DNA of 64,000 bases from Cinnamomum chago (taxonomy: Eukaryota > Streptophyta > Magnoliopsida > Laurales > Lauraceae): assembly GCA_038049695.1 (NCBI GenBank), contig CP142453.1, positions 115,484,001 to 115,548,000 of the forward strand, written 5' to 3'. The stretch's first letter is position 1, and each line of letters opens with the position of its first letter. Shown here piece after piece: positions 22,446 through 32,700 of the stretch. A program made the translations under genes and the position numbers. The notes under the pieces were generated by a model, which searched no databases, had not been told where the DNA came from, and saw only the letters and a list, made by a program, of their open reading frames with translations.

Positions 22446-22802
22446 ATGAACTTAGACTGTTTTGATTCCCCATTATATATTAAAGCAAAAGGGGAGGAGG
22501 GCTGTGAGGAGTGCCACGTCATCACCCACATGAATTCTCCTTTTAGAAAAATACTTATTAAAATACACCGAACTTTGGATTTAATGTGGGCCACTCCAAA
22601 TCTCTCCCTCTAATACTTCCGTCAAAACACACAGAGCTTTGATCATTGAAGTCGCAATCTATGGACCTTCATGCCTTACTGGATGACCTATGGATCTCAA
22701 AGGCTAGCTAATCCTCAATGTGAAGGTGGTCTGCAGCACACTTAATGACATGGAGTGACATCGATGGAAAGTGTTTCTTTCCAAAGTTCTCCATCCAAGA
22801 AG
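22446..22802. other. Spacer, no gene seen
   Basis: Short unique-looking stretch between the tandem repeat and the Ty3/gypsy element. No feature recognised. Confidence 0.4.
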
Positions 22803-22807
22803 ATAAT

Positions 22808-25800
22808 TGTCACGTCCCCCGAACCCGATTAGAGAATAAACCGGATCCGGGGAGTGAAATTTAGGGCTAATTTAAAATTTTGCCCTTTAGGCCCAAGGAT
22901 CGTAAGTCCGCTGTGATGATATAATATTTCAAGCCTCAAATAAAATAAGGATTTGCGGAACTCATACAATTATAGGCATATTTGGATATCAACAATGAAT
23001 AATGAATCTCAATATAAATTAAAGTTGAACAAATAATAAAATAAACTTAAACAAGGAAATTAATTTATCTAATGGCCATCCCACTAATCAAGGCCATTTA
23101 AAACAATAGTGGAGTCAATAGTGTGAAAGTTCAACGAGAGATAATAAATGAAGAAATAAAATCTAAGGAAGTCCCGATGAATCACTCTCGTGCCGGGAAT
23201 GATGACGCTACTCTACGTCATCTGCACGCCACTCTCGTTCCTCCTCAACCAGAGGATCTCCTCACCTGATTGCTCCTCGTAGTAGTACTCACCAGAGGAG
23301 TCTGCACACCAAAGGATAGAGTCAACGACATGTTAAGCAATAGATAAGCAATATATAAATAATCATGACATGCATCAAGTATAAGAGTAATGACAGGTAT
23401 AATAATCAAGAGAATACAAGGAACCGAATCTAGGCATAAAGCATGAATAAATAACCATCAGGATCATAAATAGAAATCCTAGCAATACTAACAATCACCA
23501 CTACCAATATAATGCAATGCACAAGAGGGAGACTCCGTGGATGTCCTAGCCACCTCACGGGGTACCAGTAACAATCCTATCCGGATTACTGATACCAAAG
23601 TCCGGCTCCAGGGGGATCCCAGCTCCCGGTCCTGGGAATAGTAGCACGGTCCTAGCCTGCTCCCAACTATTCAACGCCATGGACGCCGTCAAAAGCCGAC
23701 TACCCACCCCGATGTCCGAGTAACCAACCCATCAATAAACCCCCAAACTGCAGCTAGCCATGATATGCAAATAATAATAATAATGTGGTGTTGACACAAG
23801 AATAGACCAAGACAAGCAAGTCTGGCTAACTCAATTTACAAGACACGTTCGTAGGGATTATCTCATTTGAATCAATACAAGACAAAACCAATCACATGGT
23901 AATCCCTTCAGTCTAGCCAGTCATGTTCATCAATTACATAACACGGGGTCCTAAGGTACACTCTAAGTCAGGTCCAAGTCCTAATTTTACAAGGGATTAT
24001 GTTTCATAATTAATTAGGTGTTTTATGCCAAGAGAGTGTACAAGGATACAAAATCAACGGATACGATTAACAAATCAATGAGAGATTACAACTCAATCCT
24101 AGGCAAGTGTTGTCATCCATGTACCATATCTGTTTTAACGGAGTGCGTGGGGAATTCGAATAATCAATGCTTATAAAGAATTTCTTTGGTGTGCAATCAT
24201 GTTGAGCATCGATTGATTCAATTCCATACGCATTCGGTTAACCATACACAATACACGAATACCTAGACAACCCATCGAAGCACACCAACCCACATGCTAC
24301 GATTTCAAAACCCCATTAATGGTTACGTGAGAGTGGTTTCATGGTTTCCAATGTTTAAGGCCCAAACCTAGGCTAACAATCTCGTTACTAACAAGAAAGT
24401 GGTCTAATAATTAATCTCCTAACTACTTCCCTACCTGATCCCCAATCATCACGAGACATGTATCATTGGATTCTACGCTCAAAGAGCTTTCCAACGGTAT
24501 ATGGCTCGCGAAATTCCGACGTATGGTTCAGAAGTTATGGCCTATAGAAGTTTAACCCTTTATATATATATAAAGTGTGACGGACCAACACGTGTCCGAT
24601 TCATCGGATTGATAAACCAGCATACTCATATATGCATGTCAGACAGTCAGCACATCAACGTTTCTGTTCCCCTTTGTTTTTTTTTTTTTTATTCACTCAT
24701 ATGCTAAGGTGGTCCTGACAGTCAACGTTCTCATTTTTTTTTTTTTTAATCAACTCATCCCATGCGTTGGTGGCTCATCAGACAACATCTGAGAGCAATT
24801 TCAGTCCGATCGATCGGTCTGAAGGCCCGATCGATCGGCACTGTAGCTGAGCCCGAAAATGGGTTTTTCTTCTTCCTTTTTCCTACATAAAACGAGTCTC
24901 CATGCTCCCCAATCATTTCAATCATTCTTTCCATCCATTCTATCAAATTAAAAACTTCCAAAGCTACCATTATAACATTTAATCCAATCCAAACCACAAA
25001 TCTAACCTAACATGTCAATCCCAATGAAATACCCATAATAAGCTTGGAATTTGGGTAATCTAACAATAGTATCATTGCAATCAAAAGAAGACAATACAGA
25101 CATGATTAAAGATAATTGCATATCTACTTGCCTCAACTAAGAAGATGATTAAAAAATTGGAAAAGCTTGAGGAGAAGCTCTCTTTCGCAAACCCACAATC
25201 TAATCCGACCAAACGCAATCTAAAACGCAACGGAGAAGAAAAGAAAGAAAAAGATCATGATCCAACCAATTCTAAACAAAAGAGAAAACGAATGGAAAAG
25301 TTGATGATGAGAAAATGCTTACCAACTAGTATCAATGGAGAGAGGAGAGCGAAAGGAAGGAGATGTGCGGTCCGAATCGCGGAGGTAATCTCTCCCGGAG
25401 GGAGATCTGGGCTTGAGAAGAGAAGGGGAAGAATGAGGGCTGCTGTAACTCTCATTGCAGAAGTGATAATAAGATTAGGGCTAATCCCTGTTTAAGAAGA
25501 AGAGAGGGAGGAAAAGACCGAATTGCCCGTTAAGTGGGTCCGGTGAAAGAATGGACTATTTGAAGGGTTTCTGATCATCGGATCGCGATGAGCTAGAAGA
25601 CAAAAATGATCAGTGCGACGAGACCTTTCCAACGAACCTAAAATCACGGTGACATGAATTTTTCCGGAAAAACACTCAATTTTCCCTAATTAGCAAACTA
25701 CCCCCTACTAGGATCAAACGAACTCGAGATCGAACGAAACTTCGCAGACACTATCCTAATACTAAAAGAAACTCACTCAAAGACTAAACCCACTTAAATA

Positions 25801-25894
25801 TCTAAAATACAATTAATTATAATAATAATAAAATAAACGGGTCAACGGGCCTGTTATTGGGCCCAACTGACCCAGTAAGGTCGCGGACCTTACA
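22808..25894 (-). repeat. 3' LTR of the chromovirus (3087 bp, Tekay/Del type)
   Basis: On the - strand it begins TGTAAGGTCCGCGACC (25894) and ends GGGGGACGTGACA (22808). It directly follows the chromodomain and a purine-rich stretch (TAGAGTTTAGAGA, about 25895-25907, a decayed PPT). ATAAT abuts its outer end. Open frames inside (for example 25145-25495) are not genes. No second copy of this LTR occurs in the window. Confidence 0.8.
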
Positions 25895-25904
25895 TCTCTA
25901 AACT

Positions 25905-27383
25905 CTAAAAAGAACATTTGGTCCCCCAAATGCCTAAACATACCTCATCGGGAAAAAGATAAGGATACGCCTTCTGCATCTGGTCTTTGAGCTCCCACGT
26001 AACTTCCTCCGGAGTGTGATGCTCCCATTGTACCTTGACCCACTTGATGGTCTTGGTACGCAACACCACTTCCTTGGTGTCGATGATCTGCGCCGGACAC
26101 TCCACATAAGTTGCATCTGCTTATAACTGAAGTGGCTCGTGCTGTAACACATGAGTAGGATCTGGAATATACTTCCTATGCATTGAGACATGAAAACGTC
26201 GTGCACACCGGCTAGCTCAGGCGGTAGCACCAAACGATAGGCCACGTCTCCAATCCTGCTCTTGATCTCAAACGGTCCCACAAACCTCTTCGCAAGATTT
26301 CCTTTCTGTCCAAATCTGATAACTCCTCTCATCGGTGACACCTTCAGAAACACCTTATCCCCACTTGGAATTCTAGAGGTCTCCGCCTCTTATCTGCATA
26401 GCTCTTCTGTCGATCACGTGACTCTTTCATTCTCATCTGAACAATTCTGACTTTCTCACTGGAGTCAGCAATCTCTGAGGGTCCATGGAAACTCCGAACT
26501 CCTACTTCCTCCCAACATGCTGGGGTCCTGCATCTCCGTCCATATAGTGCCTCAAATGGTGCCATTCCAATACTTGAATGATAGCTGTTATTGTAGGCAA
26601 ACTCACATAGAGGCAAGCTTTCATCCCAACTCTCCTTGAAATCCAAAACACATGCTCGGAGAAGATCTTCCAATGTCTGGATGGTACGCTCAGACTGTCC
26701 ATCTGTCTGAGGGTGGTAAGCTGTACTGAATGTCAATTGAGTACCCATAGATGACTGAAAAGAAGACCAAAACCGAGAGACAAACTTAGGGTCTCGATCG
26801 AATACTATGGACTTAGGCACTCCATGTAGTTTAACTATATTGTCTCTGTACAATGTAGTCATCTTGTTCATAAACTGACCAGTCTTGAATGGCAGGAAGT
26901 GTGCTGACTTAGTCAATCTATCCACAATCACCCAAATAGCATCATTACCCCTCCTGGTGTTTTGTAACCCTGACACAAAATCCATAGTGATGTTCTCCCA
27001 TTTCCACTGAGGAATATCCAACGGGTGAAGCAACCAGGAGGCTTCTTGTGTTCTGCCTTAATCTGTTGACAAGTCATACACCTGGAAACGAACTTTGCAA
27101 TCTCCTTCTTCATTTTCACCCACCAGTAGTGATTCTTCAAATTCTAATACATCTTGGTGCTCCCTGGGTGAATAGAGTATCTGGTGTGGTGCGCATCTGT
27201 CATCAACTCTGACTTAATGTCTTGAACATTTGGCACACACAACCTATCATTACAATACAGAATCCCTTCAATCAATCGGAACTCTGGATTGCCATCAATG
27301 TTGTCAATGATTTTCTGCAACTCAGGATCATCCTTCTGAGCTTTATTGATCCTGTTAACTATTTCTGGCTCCCAAACTCCCAT
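25905..27383 (-). pseudogene. Chromovirus integrase and C-terminal chromodomain (decayed)
   Basis: The HHCC zinc-binding N-terminus spans about 27383-27070 (HTRYSIHPG, then CMTCQQ). The core follows at about 27033-26500: first Asp in TMDFVSGL, second in VFDRDPKF, and Glu in GQSERTIQTLEDL. The chromodomain lies at 26105-25950 (KWVKVQWEHHTPEEVTWE), which places the element among chromoviruses. Damage: a TAG near 27144, frameshifts of about 1 bp near 27030, 26350 and 26200, and another stop near 26125. In intact relatives integrase inserts the cDNA and the chromodomain guides target choice. Confidence 0.85.
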
Positions 27384-27413
27384 AGTAGCAACTAAAACTT
27401 TCTCATTGACAGG

Positions 27414-27893
27414 TCATACTTCCACGTCCATATCTCTGAACTGCTCCATCCATCTCCATTCAGGCATTACACATCCACTGAATGCTGCCTTCCTACTAAG
27501 AGCATCTGCTACCACATTCACCTTACCAGGATGATACTTAATCAGAAAATCATAATCCTTTATATACTCCATCCATCTCCGCTGCCTGTTATTCAGATCA
27601 CCCTGTGTAAACAGGTATTGCAGGCTCTTGTGATCTGTATGCACCTCAAATCTTTCTCCATACAAATAATGCCTCCACAACTTCAATGCAAAAACCACTG
27701 CTGCCAACTCCAAGTCATGTGTGGCATACTTCTTCTCATGATCCTTCAACTGCCTGGACCTATATGCTATCACCTTATCATTCTGCATGAGAACGCAACC
27801 CAATCCAATACCTGATGCATCTGTATAAACCACAAATCCTCCACTTCCTGAGGGTAAGGCAAGTATGGGTGCTAAAGTCAACCGGGTCTTCAA
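27414..27893 (-). pseudogene. Chromovirus RNase H domain
   Basis: Open over 159 codons and separated from neighbouring domains by stops (TAG at 27924, TGA at 27414). Ty3/gypsy RNase H residues are visible in order: [12 protein letters not shown] (Asp), [11 protein letters not shown] (Glu), [13 protein letters not shown] (Asp), then [12 protein letters not shown] and [15 protein letters not shown]. It would degrade the RNA strand during reverse transcription. The catalytic residues are retained even though the flanks are broken. Confidence 0.85.
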
Positions 27894-27923
27894 CTCTTGG
27901 AAACTCTTCTCACATTCTTCTGT

Positions 27924-29531
27924 CTACACAAATGGAACATCCTTCCTTGTCAGCTTAGTGAGTGGAGATGCTATGGTAGAAAACCCTTTCACAAACCTCC
28001 TGTAATAGCCTGCAAGTCCAAGAAAACTGCGAATCTCCGCTACATTTCGTGGACTGCCCCAATTAACAACTGTTGCTACCTTCTTAGGGTCCACTGTTAA
28101 TCCATCCTTTGAAATAATATGGCCCAAAAATGCTACTTTCTCCAACCAAAATTCATATTTACTCAACTTAGCATACAACTGGTTATCCCTCAAAAGCTGC
28201 AATGATGTTCTCAACTGATGCTCATGCTCCGCCTTAGACTTCGAGTATACCAACACATCACCTATAAAGACAACCACAAACTAATCCAGGAAAGGAGCAA
28301 ACACCTTATTCATCAATGCCATAAAAACTACGGGTGCATTAGTCAACCCAAAATGCATCACGAGAAACTCAAAGTGACCATATCTCGTCCGGAATGCAGT
28401 CTTAGGAACATCCTCCTTCCTGACTCGCAACTGATGGTAACCGGAACGCAGGTCTATCTTCAAAAAGAATTGAGCTCCCTGCAGCTGATCAAACAACTCA
28501 TCAATTCTCGGTAACAGATACTTGTTCTTGACAGTCACCTGATTCAACTGTCTGTAGTCTATACACATTCTCATTGTCCCGTCCTTCTTCTTCACAAATA
28601 TCACCGGAGCTCCCCACGGTGAAACACTAGGTCTGATGAAACCTTTATCCAACAGATCTTCTATCTGAGTCTTCAACTCTTTCGATTCAGCTGGAGCCAT
28701 CCTATACGGGGCCTTCGAAATAGGTGTTGTACCCGGCTGCAATTCTATCGTGAAATCCAACTCACGAACAGGTGGCAAACCAGGAATCTCGTCCGAAAAT
28801 AAATCCGGGAATTCTCGCACCACTGGAATCTCATCCACAGTCTTAGACTCATTGTCCTCCGCGATAAACGCGATAAAGCCTTCACAACCACTCCTTATCA
28901 ATCGTTCTGCCTTCAATACAGAAATTAACCGAGTGGAGGTGGGTTTTTTAGCTCCAACAAACTCAACACTACGGTCTGCACCTTGCAACCTCACAGTCTT
29001 GTTAAAACAATCTAACACCGTTCGGTTTGCTGCTAACCAATTCATACCAAGTATTACATCAAACTCCGACATAGGTAAGATGATCAAACTGGCTATCAGC
29101 TGAACTTCTCCAATCTGAACACTACATCTAGGGTAGATGACATTACAAGGAACCGATCAACCCACAGGGGTGGCTACTATCAAATCATATGGTAGTATCT
29201 CCTTATCCTCCCCCAAGTGAAGTGCAAATGCTGGTGCAACAAATGAGTGTGTGGATCCATGATCAAATAGAACTTTAGCATCAAATCCACAAACTGAAAG
29301 TGTACCTTCTATGACATTGCCTGCAGCCTCTGCCTCCTCATGCGTCAGAGCATAAGCTCTCCTTACCAGCTGGGGACGTTGCTGCTGATATTGCTGCTGT
29401 GGCCTAGGACCACGAGCCTGGAATCTAGGTGGTGCTGGAGGTCTCTGCTGGAATCGCTGCTGCGGTACTGGAGGACGCTGCTTTGGTACTGGAGGACGCT
29501 GCTGTGGTGGCTGAGGTGGTCTGACAATCAT
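27924..29531 (-). pseudogene. Chromovirus protease and reverse transcriptase (decayed)
   Basis: The retropepsin-like protease lies at about 29330-29060, with an active-site segment LFDHGSTHSF; the usual third motif position is Ser or Thr (D-S/T-G), here His. RT follows, with [40 protein letters not shown] (catalytic Asp) and [12 protein letters not shown]. The second catalytic motif reads FIGD instead of F/Y-x-D-D (about 28258-28266), so an essential Asp is lost. Stops interrupt at 29157 (TGA), 28281 (TAG) and 27924 (TAG). The order protease-RT-RNase H-integrase-chromodomain is standard for Ty3/gypsy chromoviruses. Confidence 0.85.
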
Positions 29532-29537
29532 CTGCTG

Positions 29538-30659
29538 CTACTGCGGTCTGGCCTGTGCAGGTGGCACATGTCTCAACGGTTGCGCAGGATGTGGAGGCCT
29601 GAGCACCGGAGCTGGGAATGCTGGTGGTGCCACTCCTGTCTTCCCTGGACAAGTGCGAACTTTATGCCCAGGGTCTCCACAATGAAAACATGCACCAGTC
29701 TGCTTCCTGCAATCGCGAACATGATGACTTCCTCCACAAAAAGTGCAAGTGATCCGTTGTGGCAACTGTCGAAGCACTGGTTCATACCGTAGCCTCTTGG
29801 GTGCTGGCTGTTGGTAATACTGGGACGAAGAACCCTGTGCCTTGGGTTGAGGTATCAACGCCAAGATCCTCTGTTGCTCAAGCGCAATCACTTCCTTCAA
29901 GGACTCCTCCGCCCAATATGCTTCCTTGACCACTTCATCATAATTAGTCAACTTGCTGCGCTGAACTTGCATCTTAATGTCTGCCCGCAGTCCCTTGATA
30001 AACCTCCGAACTCTCTCCGATTCAGGCTGAATCAAATTCCCTGCAAACCTGGATAGGTGGGTGAAAGAGATCTCATAGTCTTGCACAGAGAGATCACCCT
30101 GAACCAATCTCTCAAACTCCTCCATCTTTTGATCCCTATAGTGCTCAGGGATAAACTTCTTTTGGAACTGTTCAGTGAAGGTCTTCCAAGCTACTTCTTC
30201 CTCGACTGTCTCATAAGGGTGCTTAACTGTTTTCCACCACCTCTCGGCTGCCCCACGGAACAGGTGGGCTGCTAACTGCACCTGTTGGACACCCGTGCAC
30301 TTAAAGACTTCATAGATTTTCTCCATCTAAACCACGCACTCATCTGCCATAGCGGGGTCCTCAATGCCATGAAACTCTGGTGGGAACCTCTTCCTGAATT
30401 TCTCAACCAGCTCGTTGAGATCATATTCCTTGGGCTGTGGCTGGCCCACTTTTTGCACTACCTCAAGCATCTGAGCTTGAAATACAGCCTGACTCTCGTT
30501 CTGTCGAGTACTCTGTTCAGCCAAATCCTTCTGAGACTGAATAAATGCTGCCATGAATTGGTGGAATTGATTCTCAGGACCACTCTGAGAAGAACTACCC
30601 TCTGGCGGTGGTCCGTTATTAGTTCGGGTGGTTCTACCGGTCATTGTCCTGTAAAACAT
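29538..30659 (-). pseudogene. Chromovirus Gag (capsid and nucleocapsid), interrupted
   Basis: The likely start is the ATG at 30659, after a leader of about 140 bp from the PBS. The first 110 codons (30659-30327) end at a TAG, and the frame continues at 30326. The capsid region includes LFRGAAERWWKTV and FKKFIPEHYRDQK-like segments of the plant Gag family; one CCHC zinc knuckle, CFHCGDPGHKVRTC, lies near 29655-29700. A second TAG near 29538 separates it from the protease part. It would package the RNA and form the particle. Confidence 0.85.
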
Positions 30660-30789
30660 TCAAGGTTAGTTTCAAAATGCCTCAATCTAACAATATCATG
30701 CAAAGAAAGAACTACCAAGCCAACCTACTAACTAACGGAATCCTCACACGCGTCCTATGGTTTCTACAATTTTTACCTTGAGAAACCAT

Positions 30790-30808
30790 CCATTGCTCTG
30801 ATACCATT
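30790..30808 (-). other. Primer-binding site, initiator tRNA-Met type
   Basis: On the - strand, two bases after the LTR end ...GTTACA, the sequence reads TGGTATCAGAGC, complementary to the 3' end of plant initiator tRNA-Met; matching degrades after 12 nt. Both Cassandra and many Ty3/gypsy elements use this primer, so it is the natural point of homology between the two parent elements. Confidence 0.85.
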
Positions 30809-31055
30809 TGTAACGCCCCACCCTTCACACATGCATGATATTGTCCGCTTTGGCCCGCGTGCGGGCGCGAGGACTTCCCAGGAGGTCACCCATTCTAGTA
30901 CTGCTCCCGCCCGAGCACGCTTAACCTCGGAGTTTTTACGTTTTTCCGGGACCGCACGGTTTTAAAATGCCTCATGCAAGGTAAGGGTGTAAACTTTACA
31001 TATAACCCCATTCACTTTCCTCTCTATAGTCGATGTGGGACTCCGGGGCGTCACA
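30809..31055 (-). repeat. Cassandra-type LTR (247 bp) with a 5S-rRNA-derived segment
   Basis: On the - strand it begins TGTGACGCCCCGGAG, contains CCCACATCGACTATAGAG, the 5S-like block (30932-30868) and ends GGTGGGGCGTTACA-type sequence at 30809, directly before the PBS. A short LTR carrying a 5S-rRNA-like internal region is the defining trait of Cassandra, a non-autonomous TRIM retrotransposon of plants. It occupies the 5' LTR position of the gag-pol element. Its 5' outer flank is ATAAT, shared with the far end of the element at 22803. Confidence 0.85.
30868..30932 (-). other. 5S rRNA-derived segment with Pol III internal promoter
   Basis: On the - strand the segment runs from GGTTAAGCGTGCTCGGGC (5S A-box region) through GGAGCAGTA (intermediate element) to GGGTGACCTCCTGGGAAGTC (C-box region). 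It corresponds to the 3' half of plant 5S rRNA with few differences. The first half of the gene is missing or unrecognisable, so this is not a functional rRNA gene. It points in the same direction as gag-pol. Confidence 0.85.
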
Positions 31056-31060
31056 ATAAT

Positions 31061-31798
31061 CAATTGGAGATTCAGGTTCATCACCTGTACAAATTAAGAT
31101 GATCGAGTCTATGGTGGCCGATAATCAAGTTTATGGTGGTCGAGTGGTACTAATAACAACTTGATCAGAATAGAGAATTGTTAGAGGGCGAAAAGGCACG
31201 GGAAGTGTTCATAACTTAGGATGAAGTGTTTGGGGGCAAGAATTGTACCATGTCTTCCAGATTTGAATTAGCCCAGCCTTCTAATGCTATTTATTTTATT
31301 TCTTTGGACCTTCTAATGCTATTGAAATGAAGAATGAAGTCGACGACGGCAACTCAGGGAGTTGAGTGATAAAGAGAAAGTAGGAATCTCCTTAATCAAT
31401 AAGGGCATTATAGATTCTATATGTAATTCTTTTTAAGCTTTCATATGTAAATCCATGTCTTATCTAAATATTCTTTTTACATATAAAACCTTCGTATTCT
31501 ATTTTAGGTTACATTTCTTCGCAAATGCTTAAAAATGTATAATTCTAAATGCTCATGTATAGCTCAAAAGAAAAGGTAAAGTTCAAAAGATTAAAGTTTT
31601 GAAATTCAACTTGTCAGATAAGAAATTACAAATACTCCGTATACAACTTTTTGACAATGGTGTTAGAAAAGTAGAACTCTAGTCTAAAATCACCCCAAAT
31701 AAACATGCCAGTAGTCCATCTCTCATGAAATGATTTCAACAAACGAGTCTCGTTAGTCTCTAATCTCCAACTCACAGATGGCTAAAAAACATCAAACA
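31061..31798. other. AT-rich spacer, no gene seen
   Basis: Lies between the chromovirus and the Helitron. No recognisable feature. Confidence 0.45.
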
Positions 31799-31816
31799 TC
31801 TATACTACTATCTATA

Positions 31817-32410
31817 TACTACTATTATAAAAGAGAGCAAGATGCACGGCTTTCTACTTTTTTTTCACTACACACTTGCCCAATCACATGCAAGATGTGG
31901 GCCCCACTTAAGATAATAATAATAAGAAGATGATAAAAGAGAAGAACTTGTGTGGGCCCCACTTGGATAATAATAATATTTTAATCTATATATCTATACT
32001 ATACTTACTACTATTATAAAAGAGAGCAAGATGCACAACTTTTTACTTTTTTTTCACTACACACTTGCCCAATCACATGCAAGATGTGGGCCCCACTTAA
32101 GATAATAATAATAATAAGATGATAAAAGAGAAGAACTTGTGTGGGCCCCACTTGGATAATAATAATATAATCTATATTATTATTATTACCCTTCTAAAAG
32201 AGAAGAACTTGTGTGGGCCCCACCTATATAATAATAATATAATCTATACATTATTATTATTATTACTATTTATTTATCTCTATATCTATATCTATATCTA
32301 TACCTTATAAAAAAGAGAGTAAAGTATAATATTTTTTCACTTACACACCTGCCCAATAAAATGCAAAATGTGGGCCCACTTAGTATTCTCTATCTCTCTA
32401 TCTCTATCTT

Positions 32411-32442
<32 letters not shown>

Positions 32443-32700
32443 CTCTTATAAAAGAGAACAAAATGACAATACTTTTCACTACACACCATGACCCACTTAT
32501 AATTTTCACTAAAGTGTAGTATTTTTTCACCACACACCTGTCCAATAAAATGCAAGATGTGGGCCCCACTTCGTATGATTATTTTTCACTACAAACCTGC
32601 CCAATAAAATGCAAGATGTGGGCCCCACGTAGTATTATTATAGATATATATATAGATATTCCCAATAAACTGCACGATGTGGGCCCCTCTTAGTATTATT
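31817..32700 (+). repeat. Tandem array of Helitron 5' units with GGGCCC palindromes
   Basis: 31817 and 32006 start two nearly identical copies of a 189-bp unit (TACTACTATTATAAAAGAG ... CAAGATGTGGGCCCCACTT ... GAACTTGTGTGGGCCCCACTT). Shorter derivatives follow, giving nine GTGGGCCC sites between 31894 and 32690. A (TATC)n run interrupts at about 32400-32441. Confidence 0.8.

Larger units (their letters stand above)
22808..31055 (-). mobile_element. Ty3/gypsy chromovirus with a Cassandra-type 5' LTR (heterologous LTRs)
   Basis: Read on the - strand the order is: 247-bp LTR (31055-30809), initiator-Met PBS, leader, gag, protease, RT, RNase H, integrase, chromodomain, purine-rich stretch, 3087-bp LTR (25894-22808). 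The two LTRs are unrelated: the 5' one is Cassandra-like with a 5S-derived segment, the 3' one is Tekay/Del-like. The outer flanks are identical 5-bp duplications ATAAT (22803-22807 and 31056-31060). The 5' LTR alone is not flanked by a duplication: its inner flank reads CCATT. The unit therefore looks like one integration. The coding region carries seven in-frame stops, several 1-bp frameshifts and catalytic substitutions, so the copy is old and dead. Confidence 0.8.

Noticed and set aside
25145..25495. 116-codon lysine/arginine-rich open frame
   Set aside because: Falls inside the 3' LTR of the chromovirus, with no family features.
28750..30275. Several + strand open frames of 70-150 codons
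   Set aside because: Antisense shadows of the gag-pol region on the - strand.
30868..30932. A genuine 5S rRNA gene
   Set aside because: Only the 3' half is present, and it is embedded in an LTR with TG...CA ends next to a PBS; Cassandra-type LTR explains it better.
30809..31055. An independent Cassandra solo LTR inserted next to the chromovirus
   Set aside because: Its two flanks (CCATT and ATAAT) are not a duplication, whereas ATAAT matches the far end of the chromovirus.
31817..32700. CRISPR-like array suggested by regularly spaced GTGGGCCCCAC repeats
   Set aside because: Plant nuclear context, units vary in length and the intervening sequence is itself repeated; a Helitron 5' tandem amplification fits.
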